Source of the DNA: Glandiceps talaboti
Taxonomy: Eukaryota; Hemichordata; Enteropneusta; Spengelidae
DNA: 64,000 bases
Direction of reading: 5' to 3'
Assembly: GCF_964340395.1 (NCBI RefSeq)
Contig: NC_135557.1
Location: 16,268,367 to 16,332,366 of the forward strand
This document shows positions 1-26,404 of this stretch, piece after piece (position 1 is the stretch's first letter; the number at the start of each line of letters is the position of its first letter). A program made the translations under genes and the position numbers. The notes beneath the pieces were generated by a model, which was not told where the DNA came from, did no database searches, and saw only the letters and a list, made by a program, of their open reading frames with translations.

Positions 1-17
1 GAGATTAAATACGTTAG

Positions 18-272
18 TTTCATTTAGTACTTTCGGTTATCAGTACGGAGCTGGCAACGATTAGAACATAGGCGGAAGTGACATATGGACCTTGCTAGGC
101 AACTTACGGTTAACCATTTTGTCGACTGTTTCTATTGTTATATTTAATTGTACAAAAATACAAGTTAACAACACATTTGACAGACTAGGTTCCTTACCAA
201 GGTCCCCAAGCCACTTCTGCCAAAGTACCAGATGGATACCAGCTCCGTACGCGTAAGTGAAAGTGAATGAAA
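18..272. mobile_element. short inverted-repeat element (MITE-like)
   Basis: The two ends are imperfect reverse complements. The left arm starts TTTCATTTAGTACTTTC and runs to GTACGGAGCTGG; the right arm starts CCAGCTCCGTAC and ends GAATGAAA. A second inner pair of arms (GGCGGAAGTG and CACTTCTGCC) supports a fold-back of about 255 bp. No protein is encoded. A non-autonomous DNA transposon is the likely origin, but a target-site duplication is not clear. Confidence 0.5.
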
Positions 273-583
273 CCAAGCGAACATCCAATATTTTATTTAA
301 AATGGTGCATTCACAAGCTATCCTTTCCCTTGAGCTGAATAAAAAATACCGGGTTTTGACGTTTCGTTGTTACATTGTTTCTTTTTATTCAAAAATATTA
401 AATGATGTATAAAAGCAAAGATTGGATGCTGTTCCTTTTTACATGACAAGGGTGATACATGTACTAAAAAAACAATTCCCGATTTGAAAATGTCGAGTTA
501 TATCATGTTAACTGTATCGTAATATGAGTGCAATGTGAAAGCTAATATACATAAATGAAAGTTCAAATCTTGAATTCATATAG

Positions 584-16954
<16,371 letters not shown>

Positions 16955-17452
16955 TATTATTAATGACTGGTGGAAAAACACTGCTACCATCAAGAAAACT
17001 CGTAGTGAATTTTGAATCCGTGAATATGAGCTGAGAAATCAGAAATCATAGCATGAATACTATTAAGCTTATACAGTACAAAGATTGTTTCCATTTGACG
17101 ATATTTTACAATTTTACGGTTTCGTAGAATATCAATAAAAGGAATAAAACCGTATAAATTAACAACTACAATTTTCTTGATCGAGAAATTCATTATAACA
17201 CAGCGATAGACTCTGTTACGTACCATGTCAATCTGATTAATTCGATGTAGAGTACACTTCACGCTCTCCTTTTGGCTTTTACATTTACTGTCGTTGTGGG
17301 CGCTCGCGCTCGTTACACATACATCTGACACAAATAAAGTCGAGGATGAATCATAAAATGTGTGTACCAAATGTTGCGGAATTTGAAGTGTGTATTCTTT
17401 AGATATATGCAAATTACTCATTACAATTATACAATTTAATCTGGGAAAAATT

Positions 17453-18020
17453 TGTTTTGGAGAGCAATTTTGTGATCTGAGCAGAGTAGGTATCAGTTAC
17501 GATAACAGTAACTATAGCAACTATTGTATATTATGTATCTGCCTATGAAGTAAATACAGTTGATACAAGTAAACTGTTCTGTGTGTTGTGTTTATTTTAT
17601 CAAGCGTTTGTGAAGTCTTTATTATTGGAAAGCATACATAACTATAAATGTATGTATGTATGTATGTATGTATGTATGTATGTATGTATGTATGTATGTA
17701 TGTGTGTGTGTGTGTGTGTATGTATTATGTATGTATGTATGTGTGTATGTATGTATGTATGTGTGTGTGTATGTATGTATGTATGTATGTATGTATGTGT
17801 GTATATATGTATGTGCGCATGTATGTATGGGTGGGTGGATGGATGAGTGAGTGTGTGTATGTATGTGTGTATGTATGTATGTATGTATGTATGTATGTAT
17901 GTATGTGCGCATGTATGTATGTATGTATGTATGTATGTATGTATGTATGTATGTATGTATGTATGGGTGTATGGGTGTATGGATAGATGGATGAATGTGT
18001 GTGCGTGTGTGTATGTATTG
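17453..18020. mobile_element. microsatellite-tailed repeat element, + orientation
   Basis: A conserved body of about 190 bp (from GGAGAGCAATTTTGTGA to GAAGTCTTTATTATTGGAA) leads into about 370 bp of TATG units. The body recurs in reverse complement at about 24690-24875, where it leads into CATA/CATC units. A conserved body ending in TATG repeats is typical of a dispersed non-autonomous element. Confidence 0.7.
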
Positions 18021-18486
18021 ATTTATTTATTTATTAAACATTTGTTTATATTTTTTCTGACCTCGCACGCGTGCAATAATATTCTAAACAAACCTTCATG
18101 AACTGACATGCGTCAAAGGTCAGAGGTCTGCTACATTGTAAGAGGGAGCGCTAGGTACGGAAATACGAACAACAATAGTGGCATTGGGCCAGCTACTTTG
18201 ACGCAAGCAGGAGTTATAAGCTTTTTACTCTAGAGACAATTAATATTTAAATAAAACCACATTCCAGTATTATGTTAATGTCAATGCATATCTTCTATAA
18301 CATTTTTAACTACAAAATGTCTCTTTTGGTGATGTTGGAATAATTGATTGCATTATGCAATGAATATATCATGACCATTGTTTGATACGTATTAATAACA
18401 ATAGATTACGTCATCAGATCGTTTATGAGTTATATTTTAATACCATGTTTGAGTTCAGTCAATTGCAAGTGATGTATGCTTCAGTA

Positions 18487-18899
18487 GGTACAATACTAGT
18501 TTAGGCCCTGACAGGGACCATAATTACGTGCTACAATCCCAGTCTAGTCGACGTCAATCCCCTTGCTCAAAGCGTTACAATGTAAATGTGTTTCAACTAG
18601 CCATGGTGAGCAAAGCGCAAACGGCGCATGTCAGTAGTAATCCATCACAAATTGAAAGGCTGTTGTCATTGTTCATTGTTATTCATTTGCACAGCTGATT
18701 CAGTTTCGACTATGATATCCAAATATCCAACCAGGACTCCATCTCCAGTCTATTTAAAATAAAATCACGCGGGGATGCCATGACGTCATTATGTTTATAT
18801 GAACGCCTTAGGGAGCACAGATATCTGTGCTCAAGAAACGGGGTTGACCATAGACTGGGATTGCTGTACGTGGACCTAGTATTGACTAGTACAATACTA
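18487..18899. mobile_element. inverted-repeat element (MITE-like)
   Basis: The arms share ACAATCCCAGTCTA on one side and TAGACTGGGATTGC on the other, and TACAATACTAGT against ACTAGTACAATA at the outer ends. A perfect 20-bp palindrome, GAGCACAGATATCTGTGCTC, sits at 18813-18832 near the inner edge of the right arm. Confidence 0.6.
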
Positions 18900-20173
18900 C
18901 AAGTACCAATATAAATCATTTTCACAAACCAGAGCTGTTATTTCTTTGACGACACAGTGAAATTCTTCTGAGAAATAAAACTACATGGTAATAGCTTTAT
19001 AGCTCTTCAAACAAAAGCTAGTCCAGTACATAGGGGAGTGTAGTGTTACTAAGATTGTTTTTCTTGTCTACGCACTAAATATGACGTTTGTTTGGGTACA
19101 GTTTCCTACCTGTGAGGAAATAAAACTAGATATTGATACATTTGTAGCAGCAGGGTTCACATATGTGCCTTAGAAAACGACAATCTAAGCAATAAGACGT
19201 GCCCCCCTGCCCTGTGGCCCATTATTGTTTGTGGTGGTGGTGGTGGTGGTGGTGGGGGGGGGGGGTAATCTATTTGTTTTTTGTCTGTCAGAGGACAAAT
19301 TACAGTGCTTTTCCTCACACCGAGTCAAAGCCCCATGAGCTGTCAAGATCAGTGAGCCTGATCACAAGGTTTCGTCGTGAGATAGACACCAAAAAGATAA
19401 CACACAAACATCACTTACACAGTAACACTAACAGCATACATACTATTACACAAGGTATAATCTGTTGAAACTCAAATAATATCCATGGTCAGCAACCAGT
19501 GAAAGTCGGACACATTATACCCAATCAGTATGCAAATGAAATGCATCTTTATTCCATGTCATGAAACTTCAAATCAAATTATATCAATAACATAATACAA
19601 TCAAAAACATGTTCACTGGACCCTGTGATGTGAGTGTTCTGAAATTTTGGGGGATAGTGGCAGGGTCATCCACATGGTGTTTACCTAGTCCGTGGATGCC
19701 AATGTGGTTTCTAACTAAACCAAAAAGTTGTTCATCCAATCAGTGAACCCAACTGCTATAGTGACGTAAACAGTGTATTATTAGCATACTGAGCTGACAA
19801 ATATACCATATTAGGACATTACATAACTTCCCCAATAAACGCTAACTTTATGAGGAACTGTTATTGGTTAGAAATTTGTGATTTATTAACAAAGACATGA
19901 TGTTAATGACTGTGTGGGTGGCTGTGGATGAATTTTAAACTACATCTCATGCATCTCAGGACTTCTACAGTAACGACTTTGACTATACTGTGGATGGGGT
20001 GTAAATGGTAACGATATTGTACAGAAACTAGACTATGTTTACGTTTATCTAGTCTCGGTTTAGTATCCAGTCTCTTGCCGTCGTGGGGGGTGTAGCCCTC
20101 AACGGCAAGGTACAAAGGTGTAACCAAGACTTGCGTGTGACCTCGCTCTAGATCTGTGACTGACTGACTTCTC

Positions 20174-20983
20174 CTACTTATTAACATCATAATAATCAAC
20201 ATGGCTGCCACTCTCAAAACTGTCTTCTTCCAAAATTCTGATTAGTGTTGACACTGTTGCGTCTACCGACAGCAGCTTACTATTATCGTTCATGTCAATA
20301 AACATTTGCTTCACTTCTAGATCGCCGAGGTTGGCCCTTAATTCGACTTGCATGTCAGTATTAATCGGGCCCGGCGCATAATTCAGTACCCGGATGTCAG
20401 GTTCTTCTAGCGCAAGAACTTGAAAGACCATATCCCTTGCCGCTTTAGAGGTACAGTACATGGACATATTCCTGAATGGTTGAACTGCACACAACGTTGA
20501 GATGTTTACAATAGAGCGGCGAAGTCCTTCTCTCTTTGGGAATGTATGCAAGAATTTGGAGGTGAGGCAAATCGGTGAAGTGAGGTTGAAACCCATGTAG
20601 TTCTGTAGTTCGGTCGGATCGTCGCAGTCTCGAACGAATTTCTGGATATCTCCTAGTGATCCCGCGTTGTTCACGAGCATGGCATGTTGAAATTTGGCGA
20701 CATCTACAGAGCCTAGAAGACTTAGTATATTCGCAGTGAGAGATTCCATATCACCCAGGTCACATGCTACGATTTTCACCTCGATCTTCTTGTCTTGTTC
20801 TCCGCCCGGTTCTCCGATCACCATCCGTTTTGTTTCTTGCAATTTTTCTTCCGATCGACCGGTTAAAACCATAAGGGAATTCGCTCCTATTCTCTTAGCA
20901 AACGCTAAGGCAATTCCACGTCCTATGCCCCTACTTGCCCCGGTAATAAGGCAAAATGTAGGGACTTCATACAATGTGGCCAT
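20174..20983 (-). CDS. Spr-like: sepiapterin reductase-like SDR, catalytic residues intact
   Basis: An intronless 269-residue frame, close to the 261 residues of human sepiapterin reductase, which reduces 6-pyruvoyl-tetrahydropterin intermediates and sepiapterin with NADPH in the cytosol. Seen: TGASRGIGRG near residue 14 for NADP binding; ACDLGDM; NNAG near residue 107; NISTLCAVQPF with the catalytic serine; YCTSK (Tyr and Lys of YxxxK); EEPDIRVLNYAPGPINTDM; and SHVDYYD at the C terminus with the pterin-anchoring Asp. The start MATLYEVPTFCLITG is well placed because the family begins about 10 residues before the glycine motif. It points away from the plus-strand copy at 22328, sharing about 1.3 kb of upstream DNA. 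Related SDR activities cannot be excluded. Confidence 0.9.
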   Translation of the reverse strand: MATLYEVPTFCLITGASRGIGRGIALAFAKRIGANSLMVLTGRSEEKLQETKRMVIGEPGGEQDKKIEVKIVACDLGDMESLTANILSLLGSVDVAKFQHAMLVNNAGSLGDIQKFVRDCDDPTELQNYMGFNLTSPICLTSKFLHTFPKREGLRRSIVNISTLCAVQPFRNMSMYCTSKAARDMVFQVLALEEPDIRVLNYAPGPINTDMQVELRANLGDLEVKQMFIDMNDNSKLLSVDATVSTLIRILEEDSFESGSHVDYYDVNK

Positions 20984-22327
20984 CGTGCTCGCAGGGATCT
21001 ATGTAATTAATTACGTCATAAAGATCCATGATTCTCGTAAATGTCATAATGTGACCTTTGACGTATGCTAATTTTAATTCTTTGTTTACAAAGTGAGGAT
21101 CGGCTCTGCAGTACAAATCACTGCTGCAACCATTAAACTCAGTGTTAGGTGTGATGTGAGGACAGAAGTATATTATGTAAGTCAAAGTGGATCCCTCAGG
21201 AGTAAAATGGGAACAGTTGGGTAAGATATTAGGGATAATGTTGTGGAGATGTTGACCTCGGGTCTGACAATAAAAGCATTCAGTAAAAGCAGTGTTCTTC
21301 CAATAACCCCAGTTGTGCTAGATGTACAGATAAACAAAAGAAAACATACGCAAATGTTAAAAAAATGTTGACAAATTTTTGTTTAAAAAACCGAAAAACA
21401 TATAGCAAAATGTGATAGAACATCATATCGGGAACCTTGTATCTTCATTATCTTGGGTATAGCCTTTAAAACGGCGATATTGACGGGGAGGTATTTCTTC
21501 TGGATAATCAAATAATGATAAAAAATTAGGCCTGAAAAATTACAGCTACTCAGCGAGCCCGACCGACTCCTATTTAGGATAGGACACACCTGCAAACGTC
21601 AATAAATTAGAGGTTGAATTTTAATGCTCGACTTGTTTGAAACCCTTTTATGGGTATTTTGATAGGTTTGTGTACGTAAATTAAAGTATATGACGTCTAA
21701 AATGAGTTTTTTTAAAATAAAATTCGCACAATATGTTGCTTCTTTCGATCCACTCTACTCTAGTGAAATGTAAATGTCAAAGTCCAAAGTTTGATCGTCT
21801 TCAACAACTATTTAGAGATATATGTAGTTAGTCTGACGATATTTGAAAATACTTTAATTAGCCTAAACAAAAAAAATTGTTTGGTTCCGGTTACCCGACC
21901 TCACCCAGTTTTTCACTGCCAACCGTAGACTATTATTGCGCCTATTCGAGAGAAAAAATAAAATCGCGAAAATCGTGAAGTCCCGCTAGAATGAATGGAT
22001 GGATGGATGGATGCGGAAACTGACATCAACTTAAAAAGACAATATAAAACTGTTCTTCCAAACTGTAATGGTTGTACATCTGATGAGAAACTAATAACAC
22101 AAACCATATGAAAAACAATGGAAAACATAAGTACCTGAACTAGACACTCGAGAATATATATATAAAAAAAAATAAAATAAAAAATCTACCTACCCCACCT
22201 ATTCTACATGTAAATTGTAAAAATCATTTATTTCAACAGACTGCACGCACGATAGCTGCACTCACAATTGAGACTCGATAACTATACTACCATATGAGGT
22301 CATGGGTCATAAACAATGTGATCTGAC
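20984..22327. promoter_or_regulatory. shared upstream region of two divergent SPR-like genes
   Basis: Position alone suggests promoters for both genes; I see no diagnostic element. An A/T-rich stretch with TATATATATAAA lies at about 22155-22166, roughly 160 bp before the plus-strand start. A short GGATGGATGGAT run lies near 22000. Confidence 0.3.
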
Positions 22328-23167
22328 ATGGCGTACCAAAGACTCGGCAAAATGGTCGGTGTGTTCGGAGTCCAATCTTACTGTCTCATTACGGGAGCTA
22401 GTAGGGGCATAGGACGAGGGGTTGCCCTAGCACTTGCGGGACGAATAGCACCGAAGTCCGAGATGGTTTTGACGGGTCGGTCGAAAGAGGGACTCGAAGA
22501 AACAAAACGGATGTTAGATACAGCGTATGGCGAAAAGATCGAGGTGAACACCTTTGTATGTGACCTGGGTAACATGAAAACTCTCTCCCCGAGTATTCTC
22601 AATCTCCTCGGCTGTGAGGACGTCACAAAATTTCAACATGCCATGCTAATCAACAATGCGGGATCAATGGGAGATATCACCAAAACTGTAAAAGAATTCG
22701 ATAACCCACAAGAGCTGCAGGACTACTTCGGTTTTAACGTCACGTCTGCGATTTATCTGACCTCGAAATTCCTACAAATGTTCAAAAAGACAGACGGGCT
22801 TCGCCGCTCTGTTATTAATATTTCAAGTAAGTGTTCTACCGTACCCTACAGGTATACGTCTCTGTATGGCGCTTCAAAAGCTGCTAGAGATATAACGTTT
22901 AAAGTCCTTGCACTTGAAGAACCTGACATCCGGGTAATCAACTATTCGCCAGGACCCATCGACACCGACATGTCGGCAGAATACCGTGAAAAACTCGGCG
23001 ATCCAGAAATGAGGCGATCTGCTGCAGATTTGCAAGAAAAGGGTCGACTGTTATCACCAGAGATGACCGCAAACACTTTGATGAGAGTTCTGGAGGAAGA
23101 TTCATTTGAAAGTGGAAGTTTGATTGACTATTTTGTTGTCAATCAAGAGACGGATTATCGATTATAG
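22328..23167 (+). CDS. Spr-like: sepiapterin reductase-like SDR, catalytic residues intact
   Basis: An intronless 279-residue frame. Seen: CLITGASRGIGRGVA for NADP binding; VLTGRSKEGLEETKR; VCDLGNM; INNAGSMGD; NISSKCSTVPY; YGASK with catalytic Tyr and Lys; EEPDIRVINYSPGPIDTDM; and SLIDYF near the C terminus, keeping the aspartate but not the HVDFYD context. The end (NQETDYRL) is slightly longer than usual. The annotated start gives MAYQRLGKMVG; an internal ATG at 22352 would start at MVGVFGVQ and fits the family length better. It is a paralogue of the genes at 20174 and 7319. The role is likely pterin or carbonyl reduction; the exact substrate cannot be read from sequence. Confidence 0.9.
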   Translation: MAYQRLGKMVGVFGVQSYCLITGASRGIGRGVALALAGRIAPKSEMVLTGRSKEGLEETKRMLDTAYGEKIEVNTFVCDLGNMKTLSPSILNLLGCEDVTKFQHAMLINNAGSMGDITKTVKEFDNPQELQDYFGFNVTSAIYLTSKFLQMFKKTDGLRRSVINISSKCSTVPYRYTSLYGASKAARDITFKVLALEEPDIRVINYSPGPIDTDMSAEYREKLGDPEMRRSAADLQEKGRLLSPEMTANTLMRVLEEDSFESGSLIDYFVVNQETDYRL

Positions 23168-24387
23168 ATCGGATTATCGATTATTAGATAAATCCAACTA
23201 AATCAATTTCACATTTATTTCAATTTCGCACGTTCAGTTAAAATCGATTCTTTTCATTTCACTTCTTAAGCTTCCATCACATATCAGGGGGCTTATGTTT
23301 ACGAAAAACAAGCAAACAAACAAACATTAAAATGTATCAATATCGACAAACATGACATATGAACAATAATACCATTACATATTATTATATTATAGCATTA
23401 CCAATTCCAGTGAATTTTGTGACGTCATCGCTGTACATTATTACTGATAATGTACTCCGTTATTGGGCATCGCGGCCCCGGAACGAGCATAACAATACAA
23501 GCTTATGTCCGTAAGGTATTTTTTCGAAAATTATGTTGTTACTTATGATTGTCATTTCCACTGCTTAAAAATACAATGCATTCATGAAACAAATTTGTGT
23601 TCACAGCAGTTCATTGAAGTGTATATGTGTGTGTACGTGTACGTACGTGTGTCGCTATGATTAGTATTCAGCTTCCGGGCTGAACATGGCAGACGATGTT
23701 CAGCGCTGTGTATATTATATGTTGTTTTGCGTTTCTCGGTCTACAAATTCACTGGAATTGGCAAAACTATAAAATAATAACAATAATGTCGTTCAAAGTT
23801 TGCTTTCGTCCATTATGGGCTGGGAGGGCGTACATTATTGTTTAAATATTAATATTAATTATAACTTGTCTTGCAACAAAAATAATTGATATATATAGTG
23901 GCCCTATACTATCGTGTGACTTTACAAAATGGTTGAAATACAAGCTCCCCAAGTCTTATTGTAATTTTCGTTAATCACATTATCACTGGTATCTTTCTTG
24001 TTTGCAAAGCCCACATCTGTTTGTAAAGAATAATCTCCCAATTGTAATGTATGGACGCTGAAGTTGATTTTCCACTGTTAGTACATCTCTGAAGTGGAGG
24101 GTGGGGGTTACTGTATAATTACACATATTAAAATATGGGTGGGGGGAGATAAAGGAGTGCCACCAACGGCAGCAGTTTGATAGTTGTATCATGGCTTGTG
24201 AAAACCTAATTTTCATATCAACTGAATCTTTACATTTTGATGGCTGATTCTGTATAAGGGTATTTCAATTGACATGAAGTCAAACTGGTATAAATGTAAA
24301 ATTAACATGCTGATATCAAACCCATGTATGCATCTGCAATACACGTGCTCAGACACACATACTTACATACATACATACACACACATA

Positions 24388-24428
<41 letters not shown>

Positions 24429-25200
24429 CTCTACATATAACTATATATATATATCCATGTATGTATAGATATATGAACACGCACATGCTCAGACACACAC
24501 ACACACACATATATGTAAATATATATAGCCATATATGTATAACTTGTTCCTTATGCATTTCTTTTTCCACATACATCCATCCATACATACATATACACAT
24601 CCATCCATCTATACATACATACATACATACATCCACATCCATCCATCCACCCACCCATCCTGCCATCCATACACACATACATGTATACCTATGTATTCCA
24701 ATAGTAATGACTTCACAAATGCTTGATAAAATAAACACAACACACAGAACAGTTTACTTGTATCAACTGTATTTACTTCATAGGCAGATACATAATATAC
24801 AATAGTTGCTATAGTTACTGTTATCGTCACTGATACCTACTCTGTTCAGTTCACAAAATTGCTCTCCAATACAAATTTTTCAAAGAATTTTTAAATAGCT
24901 TTTTTTGCATGAACTACTACAAGGAGAAGAAAAATAATGTAAATGGATCACATACACAAAATGTTTGGTAGTAATAAACAGTTGATTTTAAAGCTCTGCT
25001 ATAAAATCAACGTATTCTATTCCCTCTTCTGCTAAAAGTTCTAAAACTCTCTGTGTAAGCACACATTTTTATGAACTGATTCTCAAAAGTAAATCTAGTC
25101 AATTTAAAAGTAAGAAAAAACCAAAAAAAAAATAACCACAGAAACTAAAGACAACTATATAATAATATCATGATTCACAAATAAACTTTGTATGTTACAG
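23168..25200. other. gene-free stretch downstream of SPR copy
   Basis: No coding exon seen. It contains TA and CATA microsatellites and the inverted partner of the element at 17453. A homopurine-rich GGTGGGGGG patch is at about 24137. Confidence 0.4.
24345..24875. mobile_element. microsatellite-tailed repeat element, reverse orientation
   Basis: From about 24875 back to 24690 the sequence is the reverse complement of 17453-17640, including TTCATAGGCAGATACATAAT. It is followed leftwards by CATA/CATC units and TA runs to about 24345. Confidence 0.7.
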
Positions 25201-25212
25201 TGACGGGTTTAA

Positions 25213-25500
25213 ATGTTGCAGTCAAATGAACTTGTCCAACTCTACCGATGTTACTATGGTTCTTGTCCAACTCTACCGATGTTACTATGGTTATTGTCCA
25301 ACTATACTGTTGTTGCTATGGTTATCGTCCAACTATACTGTTGTTTCTATGGTTATTGTCCAATTCTATTGTCTTTGCTATGGTTATTGTCCAATTCTAC
25401 TGTAGTTGCGATGGTTATTGTCAAACTCTACCAATGTTACTATGGTTATTGTGCAAATCTGTTGTTGCTATGGTTATTGTCCAATTCTACTGTCGTTGAT
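25213..25500. repeat. minisatellite of about 30 bp
   Basis: About nine diverged units built on GCTATGGTTATTGTCCAA. The frames across it are repeat translations. Confidence 0.85.
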
Positions 25501-26082
25501 AGGGCGTTGATTCTGTGTATACACCAAGATAATTATAATGTTACTGAATGTGTTAAATCTTTGTTCCTGTTCAAAATGGAGGCATACAGTGAGTGGTATT
25601 GTCCTTTTGAAGGACAAATTTAATTTTTAATACATAGGTGTGACAACCCCTGTGAAAACACCCATTTGTAGTTTACTATGTATGGGTGTGCCACCCCCTG
25701 TGGAGATCCCTGTGTAAGGGTGTGACACCCAGTGTAAAAGAGTAAAGTTTTTATGAGCATTGCTCATTAGTAAGTGACATGACTGTTTTATCTTGAGTAA
25801 ACATGCATGATATAAAGATTTCAGCTAGAGGTTATTTTAACATCTGGTGATAATCTGGATTTTGAAATCTCAACATCTATACTCTTGTATTTTCTTGTCT
25901 GGTTATACAGTTATCATTTAACAATACTAAGTCCAATCAAAACCTGATGGTCAAATTCAAAATCAGAACAAATATCTTATTTGCATAAATTGTTCAACTT
26001 GTCCTTTGTCAGCAAAAACCTCAATGTTATACAGAGAAAAAGTCTGAACATCTCTTACACATATTTACAATGATATTATGAC

Positions 26083-26404
26083 ACTGGTAGTTGAGCCTTC
26101 GGTTTCCTAAGATAGAACTTAATCTATTGCTCTTTATTGTGGTAGATTACACAAGTGGATCATAGCGATTCCTCTGTTGTACGATTCTAATCACCCTGTG
26201 ATCAACATAGTGTAAACATTGGAAGTGATATAACAGCACTGTAAGTTGATGAAACTCTAAATAAACTAGTTTTCAGAGATGCCTCCCTACTGAGACTATA
26301 ATTAAACCAACATCCATTCAATAGCTTATCACTGTTGTATGAACATGTTGCGACAATAGTTTTAGTTTGTGTCTATCTTAGAAAACCGAAGGCTCAACTA
26401 CCAG
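26083..26404. mobile_element. inverted-repeat element (MITE-like), about 320 bp
   Basis: Left end CTGGTAGTTGAGCCTTCGGT and right end ending GAAGGCTCAACTACCAG are near-perfect reverse complements over about 30 bp. No protein is encoded. Confidence 0.75.

Larger units (their letters stand above)
16955..20173. other. gene-free repeat-rich stretch
   Basis: Holds the 3' flank of the XDH/AO gene, a microsatellite-tailed element (17453-18020) and an inverted-repeat element (18487-18899). The minus-strand frame of 143 codons at 16990-17421 has no recognisable feature. TTTATT at about 19550 and 19879 could serve as AATAAA signals for the minus-strand SPR gene. Confidence 0.5.

Noticed and set aside
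16990-17421. 143-codon minus-strand frame just after the XDH/AO stop
   Set aside because: No recognisable motif or neighbour support; an AT-rich frame of this length can occur by chance.
18600-18616. CCATGGTGA preceded by CTAG as a possible last XDH/AO exon (PW then stop)
   Set aside because: Only two residues match and the context is repetitive DNA 1.6 kb away; no support.
25213-25623. 136-codon frame with LWLLSNSTVV-type repeats
   Set aside because: The first two-thirds is a 30-bp minisatellite; no domain follows.
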